NCBI GenBank assembly: GCA_002690045.1
Contig: NZDE01000017.1
Span: forward strand, 1-35,182
Source: Alphaproteobacteria bacterium
GTDB taxonomy: Bacteria; Pseudomonadota; Alphaproteobacteria; Micavibrionales; Micavibrionaceae
DNA: 35,182 nucleotides
Direction: 5' to 3'
A program made the translations under genes and the position numbers. Every line of letters starts with the position of its first letter. Positions within the stretch are counted from its first letter, which is position 1. Shown here one piece after another: positions 25,326-34,591 of this stretch. The notes beneath the pieces were generated by a model that saw only the letters and a list, made by a program, of their open reading frames with translations, had not been told where the DNA came from and did not search any database.

Positions 25326-26810
25326 TTATCCAGTTTTCTGATATTTATTATTGGATTCTTGATTCAAGGGTTCATTTTTACCCATTTCATGCGCACTGTC
25401 CATACCATGTTTTTCATCCTGCGGGTGTATATCCAATGATTTGATTTTCCTGTGCAACGCAGACCGTTCCATCCCAATCGCCTCAGCCGCCTTTGTAATA
25501 TTGCCGTTAAAACGCTGAATTTGTGCGGACAAGTAATCTCGCTCAAAACTTGCACGGGCATCCTTTAATGGCATAGCTAATAAATCTTCATGACGCTCAA
25601 CCGCGACTGATTTAGGCAGCTTTGAGATAATTTCCGGCGGCAAATCATCTGGTTCAATTAGTGTTTTTCCCGTAGAAGCCTTCATAATCATTAGCCATTC
25701 AATAACATTGCGCAGTTGACGCATATTTCCTGGCCAATCATAGCTCATCAGCGCAGACATAGCCGAGGCAGAGAATGTAAATTGCTCAATATCAGACTTT
25801 TTACAAAGCTCCTTTGAAAAAGCATCGCAAAGCATCGGTATATCTTTTTGACGCGCCTTAAGTGATGGCACATCAACCGATACGACATTTAACCGATACA
25901 ATAAATCCTGACGAAAGCGCCCATCGTTGATAAGTGCATCTAAATCATAACTAGATGAAGCAATTACGCGAATATCTAACTCTATTGGTGATGTACTGCC
26001 AATTTTTTCAAAACGCTGCTCTTGTAAAATACGAACAATTTTACCCTGCGTTTCATAAGGCATATCTCCAACTTCGTCCAAAAACAAAGTCCCGCCGTTA
26101 CTACGCTCCAAAAGACCAATGCGCTCAGGTTCACCCTGAACACCTTCAAGGCAGCCAAATAATTCTATATCAAAGCGGTCTGGATGCATCGACCCACAAT
26201 TCACCGCCATAAAAGGCTTGTCCTTACGCGTAGAATGCTCGTGAAGCAAACGCGCAATAAAATCCTTACCGACCCCTGCCTGCCCTGTTAACAACACGCG
26301 GCTATTCGTCGCAGATATTTTAGAAACTATACTGCGTAAATGTTCCGCTGCAGATGACTTACCTACAATCTCACGCTCTTCACGTAGCTGGTTAGTGCTA
26401 CGTAGAAACTTATTCTCACGCTTTAACTGATTAAGCTCTAAGGCACGGCTAACAATCAACAATAGACGCTCTGTCTTAAACGGCTTTTCAATAAAATCAA
26501 ATGCACCGATATGAAGCGCTTTTACCGCGGTTTCAATATTGCCATGACCGCTCATCATAATAACTGGCAGCGCAACTTCACGATCCAGATCCTGAATATC
26601 TTCTAATATGCCGATGCCATCTTTTGCGCTGTTTTCAAGCCAAATATCAAGAAGGACTAAATCTGGCTTAACTGCATCTATCTGTGCAAAGGTTTCTTGG
26701 TGTGTCGCGGCATGATAAACGTCATAACCTTCATCTTCCAATATGCCACCAACAAGAGCCCGAATATCGGGTTCATCATCAACGATCAATATTTTGTGGT
26801 CACTACTCAC
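25326..26810 (-). CDS. ntrX: Response regulator NtrX
   Basis: A 494-residue regulator: receiver domain with phospho-acceptor D55 (LVLLDIW), AAA+ domain with Walker A GQAGVGKD (176-183) and Walker B FLDEVGD, and a C-terminal Fis-type helix-turn-helix (ITKAAEAIGMERSALHRKI). The sigma54-contact loop GAFTGA is not present; the equivalent stretch reads GCLEGVQGEPERIG (219-232). NtrX proteins of several Alphaproteobacteria share this loss, which argues against canonical sigma54 activation. The start is GTG, overlapping the ntrY stop by four bases (GTGA). Confidence 0.94.
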   Translation of the reverse strand: MSSDHKILIVDDEPDIRALVGGILEDEGYDVYHAATHQETFAQIDAVKPDLVLLDIWLENSAKDGIGILEDIQDLDREVALPVIMMSGHGNIETAVKALHIGAFDFIEKPFKTERLLLIVSRALELNQLKRENKFLRSTNQLREEREIVGKSSAAEHLRSIVSKISATNSRVLLTGQAGVGKDFIARLLHEHSTRKDKPFMAVNCGSMHPDRFDIELFGCLEGVQGEPERIGLLERSNGGTLFLDEVGDMPYETQGKIVRILQEQRFEKIGSTSPIELDIRVIASSSYDLDALINDGRFRQDLLYRLNVVSVDVPSLKARQKDIPMLCDAFSKELCKKSDIEQFTFSASAMSALMSYDWPGNMRQLRNVIEWLMIMKASTGKTLIEPDDLPPEIISKLPKSVAVERHEDLLAMPLKDARASFERDYLSAQIQRFNGNITKAAEAIGMERSALHRKIKSLDIHPQDEKHGMDSAHEMGKNEPLNQESNNKYQKTG

Positions 26811-29200
26811 GCGGCAAACTCTTCGTTATTGGGCTTATGTTCAGACTTTATAAACTTAATCGGGAAGGATGCAACAACACATGCCCCTTCGTCACTTACA
26901 ATATGCTCTGCTATGCCATCCTTATCTAATGCTTTATGTAGAAATTCAGGCAGCCCCATATACAAGCTTCCATTATGATCTTCTAATATCTTTTTCACAA
27001 TAGCGAGCCCTAGACCCGTGCCCTTTTCCTTGTGCGTAACATATGGCTCAGACAGGCGTGAACGGTCAATTTCACTTGGGAAGCCTGGGCCATTATCTTT
27101 AAAGATAATAAATATACGCTGTTTGCTCCGGTAACTATATATATGTATTACGCCGTTATTATCAATGCTCTGCACCGCCTCAATAGCATTCTGCAGCAAG
27201 TTTGTGAAGACCTGACGGATTTGCTGGCTATCCGCGTGAATATAAACTTCATCATCAATCGCCATATCGCCCAGCAGCGGCACAAATTCAATTTCCACCT
27301 GATCATGCGCATGATCTTCAAATAATATAACATCTTTCAAGGCCTGAAGCGGGTTTACATCATTCATCTGCGGTTCAGGCATACGCGCGAAAGATGAAAA
27401 CTCCTTAACCATGCGCCCTATATCACCAACATGTTTCACAATTGTTGATGTACAAAGATTAAATATTTCACGGTCATCTTCTTTAATTTGACCAGCATAT
27501 TTACGCTGCAAACGCTCCGCCGAGAGTTGGATTGGTGTAAGCGGGTTTTTAATTTCATGCGCAATACGCCGCGCGACATCAGACCACGCCGCCTTGCGCT
27601 GTACAGACTGTAGATCCGTAATATCATCAAGCGTAATAACCGCACCGACCTGCACATCATTTTCTTTTTCAAGTGCAATGCGCACCAACAAAACACGCGG
27701 ACCAAGCGCACTGTGCACAATCGGCGCCTCAAATTGAAAGACACCATCATCGCCCTTCCCTTCAACATCGGCAATATATTCGCCAATACCTAACAGGAAC
27801 TTATTAATATCATTCCCGACCAATTCATTTTGATTATGTTCAAGCAAATCAGCTGTGCGTCCATTAACAAGCGTAATTTCATTTTTGTTATTAACCGCAA
27901 TAACACCGTGGCTCGCTGTAGCCAAAATCGCCTCAGTAAAGCGACGACGTGTATCAAGCTGACGGTTTGCATGCATTAACGCATTACGCTGCTCTTTAAT
28001 TTCATCCGTCATTGTGTTGAATGACTGCGCCAGATAAGAAAAATCTTTAAACCGCGTTTTTTCATTCAGCTTCACCGTCAAATCACCTGTAGAAACACGC
28101 TCCGCCGCATAAATCATATCAGATATTGGCAAAACAATTTGCCGCGCAAAATGTAGACCAACCCAACTCGCTGCAACAACCAATAATAGCGCAACTACAA
28201 TGTAAATCATACTTACCGTTACACGCAGCCCCGCAAACTGGCCTTCCAAATATGCATACTCTTCTGATGCCTTACGCGTACGTTCGACATGTGACAACAC
28301 AACAGGATCAACAAAGCGCCCTACCATCAAATAAGCATCAATAAAGTTGTTTAGCTTCACAAGCGCATGCACACGTTCCGAATCCGTGTCAGTAATAACG
28401 ACAACATCCCCTTCATTGGCCTTATCCAACCCGTTCTTCAGCATACGCATATACGCATCTTGGTCACGTAAGCCATATTCCTCAATTACATTCCCGCCAC
28501 CGCTAAACAAAATAATCTCAGAAAAGTTACGTATGGTTGATTGTGTTTCAAGGATCTTCTTTACATCTTCGGGGTTAGCTGAAATCAGCGCCGCCTGACG
28601 ATCAAAATCATTAGCAGCCGCCCAAATATCCGCACGCACGACTTTATAATGTTCATCCAGATATGCCTCAGCTACGGCATTGGCATTACCTACCGCAGAT
28701 TTTACGCGCTCATTAAACCATGACTGAATACCGTAATGGAAAAACAGTACCGAAAAAACCGCCATCAATAATGCGGGGATTAATGCAAGAAAACCAAAAA
28801 TCATTACAAGCCGCGTTTGAATACGAACGCCCGCGGCTTTCTTTTGCTTTTCAATGCGCTTGCTGCCCCTTAAAACCGAAAAAACACGACGGATATTCAA
28901 TAACGCTAGAGCCATCAGCAGCACTAAGTCAACTTTAAGCACATCAAACAAAAAATGTGGATCATTACCGAAAGGTGGAAGCTTCATTAAGGCCGCACAA
29001 GTCACTAAGCCGGCAACAATTGACAACACCATGACAACACCACCAACAATGTCTTCTAAAACATTGCGCGGTTTATCTTGTGCCTTACGCTTTTTAAGCG
29101 CAGGAAACTTATACAAAAACGCTAAAAAGCTAAAAAGACGATCCTTTTTAGCGCGCGGCTTTGTATTTATCTGTACATCCGTTTCCTGTGTATCCATCAA
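26807..29200 (-). CDS. ntrY: Sensor histidine kinase NtrY
   Basis: A 797-residue membrane kinase. Membrane segments lie at about 51-71, 89-105, 130-155 and 326-350, with a periplasmic sensor stretch between the last two. HAMP follows (about 350-405), then PAS (about 418-530), the phospho-acceptor H548 in AHEIKNPLTP, and an ATPase domain with DNGPGFP and GTGLGLAIV. It partners NtrX in control of nitrogen, redox or envelope responses depending on species. It diverges from ispDF with an 81-base shared upstream region. No ntrBC or dusB genes lie beside it here. Confidence 0.95.
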   Translation of the reverse strand: MMDTQETDVQINTKPRAKKDRLFSFLAFLYKFPALKKRKAQDKPRNVLEDIVGGVVMVLSIVAGLVTCAALMKLPPFGNDPHFLFDVLKVDLVLLMALALLNIRRVFSVLRGSKRIEKQKKAAGVRIQTRLVMIFGFLALIPALLMAVFSVLFFHYGIQSWFNERVKSAVGNANAVAEAYLDEHYKVVRADIWAAANDFDRQAALISANPEDVKKILETQSTIRNFSEIILFSGGGNVIEEYGLRDQDAYMRMLKNGLDKANEGDVVVITDTDSERVHALVKLNNFIDAYLMVGRFVDPVVLSHVERTRKASEEYAYLEGQFAGLRVTVSMIYIVVALLLVVAASWVGLHFARQIVLPISDMIYAAERVSTGDLTVKLNEKTRFKDFSYLAQSFNTMTDEIKEQRNALMHANRQLDTRRRFTEAILATASHGVIAVNNKNEITLVNGRTADLLEHNQNELVGNDINKFLLGIGEYIADVEGKGDDGVFQFEAPIVHSALGPRVLLVRIALEKENDVQVGAVITLDDITDLQSVQRKAAWSDVARRIAHEIKNPLTPIQLSAERLQRKYAGQIKEDDREIFNLCTSTIVKHVGDIGRMVKEFSSFARMPEPQMNDVNPLQALKDVILFEDHAHDQVEIEFVPLLGDMAIDDEVYIHADSQQIRQVFTNLLQNAIEAVQSIDNNGVIHIYSYRSKQRIFIIFKDNGPGFPSEIDRSRLSEPYVTHKEKGTGLGLAIVKKILEDHNGSLYMGLPEFLHKALDKDGIAEHIVSDEGACVVASFPIKFIKSEHKPNNEEFAA

Positions 29201-29281
29201 GTACCTTGCAAAATATGTATTTTATGAATAAATCTATATGCCCGTGAATGCAAGAAAAACAGCCTTCTAAAGTGAGAACTT

Positions 29282-30466
29282 ATGAGCACATCATTTAAAG
29301 TCATTATTGTCGCCGCAGGAAAAAGCACCCGTTTTGGGGCAGACACGCCTAAACAATATCTGCTATTAAACGGCAAGCCACTTCTACAGCATAGCATTGA
29401 TGTTTTTGATGCAATCAAGGACTGCGCACATATTTACGTTGCCGTTGCACCTGAACATGACGAGCATTTCAAGCCAATTATAAATCAATATACAGGTGAC
29501 AAAATATCCCTAATTGAAGGCGGCGCAGAACGTTACGAAAGCGTCTACAACGCGCTGACATACGTTGATTGCGCCTATGATGATATTATCCTTATTCACG
29601 ATGCCGCGCGTCCATTCATCACCGCCAAAGCAATAGACGAACTGATTAAAGCCGTACACAAAAACGGCGCGGCTACATTGGCCACGCCAATAGTTGACAC
29701 ACTTAAATACAGCAAAAAAGACGACCGCCCAGACAGGCAAGACTTATACGCTCTACAAACTCCACAGGGCTTTAAGTATGGTATTATCAAAGCCGCACAC
29801 GAAGAAGCACGCAGTGACCTGCTTGGCTATCAAGGCATCACAGATGACACAAGCCTCGTACAGAAATTGAATCATGATGTGCAAATCGTCCCAAACACAC
29901 GACTAAATTTCAAAGTAACGGAAAGCGAAGATTTTATGATTGCGAACCTCCTTCTTGGTCAGAATAAGAAAACAAAAATGGCCACAGGTTATGATGTTCA
30001 TGCCTTTGAAGAATACGAAGTCGTCGGAAACCAAATAAAGCTCGGCGGCATCAATATTCCGCATAAATATGAATTAAAAGGCCATTCTGACGCAGACGTC
30101 GTACTCCACGCAATTACCGATGCGATATACGGCCTGTTATCAGACGGTGACATTGGCATGCATTTCCCGCCTTCCAACGCCGCACACAAGAACCAAGATA
30201 GCGCCGATTTCATTATCGCCGCTAACAAATCACTAAATGCCAAGAACGGCCAGTTAACGCATGTAGATGTCACTATCATTTGTGAAAAACCCGCCATAGG
30301 CCCACACCGCGACAAGATGCGCAAAAACATAGCTAAATTACTTAACATGTCCATTGAGGATGTCAGCGTCAAAGCAACCACAACCGAAGGCCTTGGCTTC
30401 ACAGGCCGACGCGAAGGCATAGCCGTTCAAGCCGCGACCACAGCAGAATTTAGTGAGGCCGTATGA
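29282..30466 (+). CDS. ispDF: Bifunctional IspD/IspF enzyme of the MEP pathway
   Basis: A fused enzyme for two steps of non-mevalonate isoprenoid synthesis, 394 residues. Residues about 5-225 are 2-C-methyl-D-erythritol 4-phosphate cytidylyltransferase (AAGKSTRFG, DTPKQYL, HDAARPF). Residues about 233-390 are MECDP synthase, with metal ligands D238, H240 and H276, GHSDADVVLHAITD and a final GLGFTGRREGIAVQA. This fusion is common in Alphaproteobacteria. GTGAG precedes the ATG, and the stop overlaps pgpA by four bases (ATGA). Confidence 0.96.
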   Translation: MSTSFKVIIVAAGKSTRFGADTPKQYLLLNGKPLLQHSIDVFDAIKDCAHIYVAVAPEHDEHFKPIINQYTGDKISLIEGGAERYESVYNALTYVDCAYDDIILIHDAARPFITAKAIDELIKAVHKNGAATLATPIVDTLKYSKKDDRPDRQDLYALQTPQGFKYGIIKAAHEEARSDLLGYQGITDDTSLVQKLNHDVQIVPNTRLNFKVTESEDFMIANLLLGQNKKTKMATGYDVHAFEEYEVVGNQIKLGGINIPHKYELKGHSDADVVLHAITDAIYGLLSDGDIGMHFPPSNAAHKNQDSADFIIAANKSLNAKNGQLTHVDVTIICEKPAIGPHRDKMRKNIAKLLNMSIEDVSVKATTTEGLGFTGRREGIAVQAATTAEFSEAV

Positions 30467-30987
30467 TTGAGAAAATAAAGGTAAAAACCGCGGCAGCAAA
30501 AGAAACACGCCAACGCATACTACAAAAAGTTAACACCAAAGCCCCTTACTTCTGGCTGTCCACTTGGTTTGGCAGCGGCCTAATTGTCCCTGCATCAGGT
30601 ACATGGGGCACTTTATTTTCAATGCCCTTGGTTATTGCCTTATATATATTTGGCGGCGTATATGCCCTACTCATCGGGGCAGCTTTAACATTTGCTATTG
30701 GCTGGTGGGCCGCACATCAATTTGAACAGAAGACTAAAGAACATGATTGTTCAATGATCGTTATTGATGAAACCGCAGGTATGCTCATTGCGGCAACAAC
30801 CATTAGCGGCACCCCTCTTTCATTCCTAGCGGCCTTTTTACTTTTCCGTTTGTTTGATGCAGCTAAGCCTTGGCCAATAAAATGGCTCGACAAGCATGTA
30901 TCAGGTGCATTTGGCGTTATGATTGATGATATACTCGCAGGCATATTTGCCGCTGCAGTTCTATGGGGGTATTATGCCTATGTCTAA
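30463..30987 (+). CDS. pgpA: Phosphatidylglycerophosphatase A
   Basis: Integral membrane phosphatase making phosphatidylglycerol from its 3-phosphate. The 174-residue protein has the PgpA landmarks ASGTWGTL (about 45-52), VIDETAGM and FRLFDAAKPWP...DDILAG, with several hydrophobic segments and a charged N-terminus. It overlaps ispDF by four bases and cinA by eight. Confidence 0.94.
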   Translation: MIEKIKVKTAAAKETRQRILQKVNTKAPYFWLSTWFGSGLIVPASGTWGTLFSMPLVIALYIFGGVYALLIGAALTFAIGWWAAHQFEQKTKEHDCSMIVIDETAGMLIAATTISGTPLSFLAAFLLFRLFDAAKPWPIKWLDKHVSGAFGVMIDDILAGIFAAAVLWGYYAYV

Positions 30988-31459
30988 ACTTGCCGAAAAA
31001 GTTATCAAGAGTGCAATTGATAATGGCTACATTATTTTAAGCGCAGAATCCTGCACTGCAGGGATGATAGGCGCGGCGCTAACTGACATTTCAGGCGCTT
31101 CCAAAGCCTATCATGGCGGCTTTATCGTCTATGACAACATGACAAAAAATCAGTTTATAAACGTTTCGCAAGATATTCTGAATAGCCATGGCGCAGTTAG
31201 CCCAGAATGCGCCGAAGCCATGGCACAAGGCACCTTAGAACGCTATCCCGCCGCGAATATTTCTATCGCTGTAACGGGAATCGCGGGCCCAAATGGTGGC
31301 AACGCTGAAAAACCGGTCGGCCTCGTTTATTTTGGCTGCACAAATAAAAAAACCGGAACAACACTCATCGACAAAAAAATATTCAAAGGCAGCCGTGACG
31401 ATATAAGAGTGCAAACCGTTGAGCACGCTTTGCAGATACTCTTTAAAAATATGGCCTGA
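30980..31459 (+). CDS. pncC: Nicotinamide-nucleotide amidohydrolase (CinA C-terminal type)
   Basis: Stand-alone CinA C-terminal domain (PncC), which deamidates NMN in the pyridine-nucleotide cycle. I choose ATG 30980 (159 residues) because GGGGGT lies nine bases upstream; an ATG two codons earlier is too close. Motifs AESCTAGMIG, GGFIVYDN, HGAVSPE and VTGIAGPNGG are intact. There is no N-terminal MocA-like domain. It overlaps pgpA by eight bases (ATGTCTAA). The ispDF-pgpA-cinA trio is a usual alphaproteobacterial cluster. Confidence 0.93.
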   Translation: MSKLAEKVIKSAIDNGYIILSAESCTAGMIGAALTDISGASKAYHGGFIVYDNMTKNQFINVSQDILNSHGAVSPECAEAMAQGTLERYPAANISIAVTGIAGPNGGNAEKPVGLVYFGCTNKKTGTTLIDKKIFKGSRDDIRVQTVEHALQILFKNMA

Positions 31460-31486
31460 CTATAAACTCATTATTAATCTTTTCAT

Positions 31487-31516
31487 AATACCATACAAGA
31501 AAATCTATATGGTATT
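31487..31516 (+). promoter_or_regulatory. Inverted repeat abutting the lipase-like start codon
   Basis: AATACCATA (31487-31495) and TATGGTATT (31508-31516) are perfect 9-bp inverted arms around a 12-base A-rich loop, ending two bases before the ATG at 31519. No ordinary Shine-Dalgarno lies outside the hairpin; the purine-rich AAGAAAA is in the loop. It may be an operator or an RNA hairpin limiting translation. Without a U-run it is a poor terminator for the gene upstream. Confidence 0.5.
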
Positions 31517-31518
31517 CT

Positions 31519-32484
31519 ATGGCAGTATATAACGAACAAAAATTAAACCTAGAAAAAGCATCTGAGCTTATCACAATTGCTCAAATGCCCGAAAGATATG
31601 AGCGCGAGCTACACAAAACAGGCAGCCATGAATACGCGTTAAAGCAGCTATATGATAACGCCCCATCAAAATACGAAAACAATGTAAGCTTAGTCCGCAG
31701 TAATAATACGACATGCGTAATTGTCTTTGACGAAGAAAAAAATGAGCTTACATTCGCTTTTGACCCGACATTAGATAAAGGCACAGTGTTCAACAACGCT
31801 GATAAATGGGACAACTTCAACAGAGGTAAAACAGACCATACGCTTGGCGGTCAAGTCCATAGCGGCCTATATAGTGACCTAGTTGACTATAACCCCGACC
31901 TAGCGTCAGGCAATTTAGCAGAAACAATAAATGCAGTGATATACGACCATGCCTATAGAGGCAACACAGAGTTAAAAGTGAATTTCACAGGCTTTTCAAA
32001 AGGTGGTGCACAAGCCGCATTGGCAGTAGCTGAAGTGGCTGCAAGTGAGGTTTTCACATTAAACGATCATATAAAGCTCAACGATGTCATAAGCTTCGCA
32101 CCGCCCGGCTATGGCACAGAAGAATTCGCCAACAGTTTTAACGACTTAGCTAATGAGCTTGATGCGAATGTCTGGACGATCGAGCTTCATGGGGATGCCG
32201 TACCAACAGTTCTAACTCAAGACGGCGCAAACTATTTCACCAAATATGATTACACACAATTTGGCAACCGTGCATATATAACACAAAATGAACAAGAAAC
32301 ATCAGTAGCGATCAATCCAAGTCATGAAGAGCTTTTAAAATTAAGACAGCAAGACCAACCAGAAACACCATCGCATCGATCTGATAGCTATAAAAACGCA
32401 ATAAATAATGCGCTTTCAAATGATAAAGATCTAGACGCCCCACCCCCAGCGTTAAAAGCAAATAGCTTGGTTTTTGGTCAATAA
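31519..32484 (+). CDS. Class-3-lipase-like alpha/beta hydrolase, orphan
   Basis: A 321-residue protein with the nucleophile elbow GFSKGGAQA (GxSxG, S160) after a beta strand VNFT, a candidate acid D226 in ELHGDAVP and a candidate base H269. The preceding HSGLY (114-118) and following ISFAPPGYGTEEFA match the class 3 lipase plan, but the elbow is FSK rather than the usual HSL. No signal peptide, membrane segment or lipobox is seen. The C-terminal 50 residues are polar, low-complexity and Pro-rich, ending in a short hydrophobic tail. Substrate and location are unknown; a cytosolic esterase or an effector exported without a Sec signal are both possible. It is flanked by housekeeping genes and looks like a lineage-specific insert. 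Confidence 0.6.
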   Translation: MAVYNEQKLNLEKASELITIAQMPERYERELHKTGSHEYALKQLYDNAPSKYENNVSLVRSNNTTCVIVFDEEKNELTFAFDPTLDKGTVFNNADKWDNFNRGKTDHTLGGQVHSGLYSDLVDYNPDLASGNLAETINAVIYDHAYRGNTELKVNFTGFSKGGAQAALAVAEVAASEVFTLNDHIKLNDVISFAPPGYGTEEFANSFNDLANELDANVWTIELHGDAVPTVLTQDGANYFTKYDYTQFGNRAYITQNEQETSVAINPSHEELLKLRQQDQPETPSHRSDSYKNAINNALSNDKDLDAPPPALKANSLVFGQ

Positions 32485-32504
32485 AAACACCTGAGCGCGT
32501 ATAA

Positions 32505-33710
<1,206 letters not shown>

Positions 33711-33712
33711 TC

Positions 33713-34582
33713 TTACGGCGCTACAGCACTTCCGCGATTATCTGCCGCAGCATTAAACTGTGCTGATGGGTCAAATTCATGCAATAAGAATGTTTCGTCA
33801 TCATTAGCAAATATTTGCACATTTTCAATATTGCCATAGAGAAGATGCCCTCCCATATTTGTGCGGCGGATATAATCATATAGAACTATGTCGTAAAACG
33901 CATAAGCAACTCGTCCACGCACTTTCGACGCGTAACTTCCTTGCCTTTGTACAAGCTCGATATACTCGCGCGCCTTTTCTACTGGTACAGGAATTTCTTT
34001 AAGTGTTAGTGGGAATTTAAGGCTAACATCAACATCATTAAGTATAAAGTTATCAAAATTCTCGAGCCAGCTATGCTTCACTTTACAGCGTGAGCGCACC
34101 TCACCTTCATAACGCTTAACTGGCAAAATACGAATTTCATCAAACTGCGTCTCTTCAGACAAGTCAAAAACGGATCGCTCTTCATCAAATCGTTTGAGAC
34201 CTATGGGGATCCTAATACGTATACGGCCAGGAAAAGATTCATGGTTTTTCTCTAAGAAGCGCTTATACAAACCCTGAATATTTTTCCACTCAAGATCATA
34301 GTTCATATAACGGTGAAAAAGCTTACAGTCATTCAAGGCAATAAAACGCAGCACATCATTCTCGTCCTCAATATCATAGCCGCCAAAGCGCCATAAAATG
34401 AACTCAAAATTCTGAAATGTAGGCGCCAAAAATTCATCACTTTTATAAGGAATTCTGAACTCCTCACGTTTAAGCTGAATGTCTTTACCATTTCGTTTTT
34501 CGGCTAAAGCTGATGGCGTCACCATAGATAAAGATAAAAACAACATTAAACTTAATACTGAAATAACATTTAATAGTCGCAT
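33713..34582 (-). CDS. Secreted or periplasmic protein of unknown function
   Basis: I do not recognise a family with confidence. The 289-residue protein has a clear Sec signal peptide (1-27, cleavage after ALA). The mature part is rich in charged and aromatic residues, with no lipobox, no further membrane segments and no obvious catalytic motif. It has two cysteines in the middle (about residues 86 and 167) that could form a disulphide. A low-complexity Ala/Asn tail ends the protein. It begins nine bases after the mutY stop and is probably co-transcribed with it. AGGT lies upstream of the ATG. Confidence 0.75.
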   Translation of the reverse strand: MRLLNVISVLSLMLFLSLSMVTPSALAEKRNGKDIQLKREEFRIPYKSDEFLAPTFQNFEFILWRFGGYDIEDENDVLRFIALNDCKLFHRYMNYDLEWKNIQGLYKRFLEKNHESFPGRIRIRIPIGLKRFDEERSVFDLSEETQFDEIRILPVKRYEGEVRSRCKVKHSWLENFDNFILNDVDVSLKFPLTLKEIPVPVEKAREYIELVQRQGSYASKVRGRVAYAFYDIVLYDYIRRTNMGGHLLYGNIENVQIFANDDETFLLHEFDPSAQFNAAADNRGSAVAP

Positions 34583-34591
34583 AAACCTGAC

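Noticed and set aside
28854-29231. Long opposite-strand frames within ntrY, such as a 125-codon plus-strand frame
   Set aside because: They lie wholly within or antisense to a well-supported gene with conserved domains, show no motif of their own, and are frame shadows.
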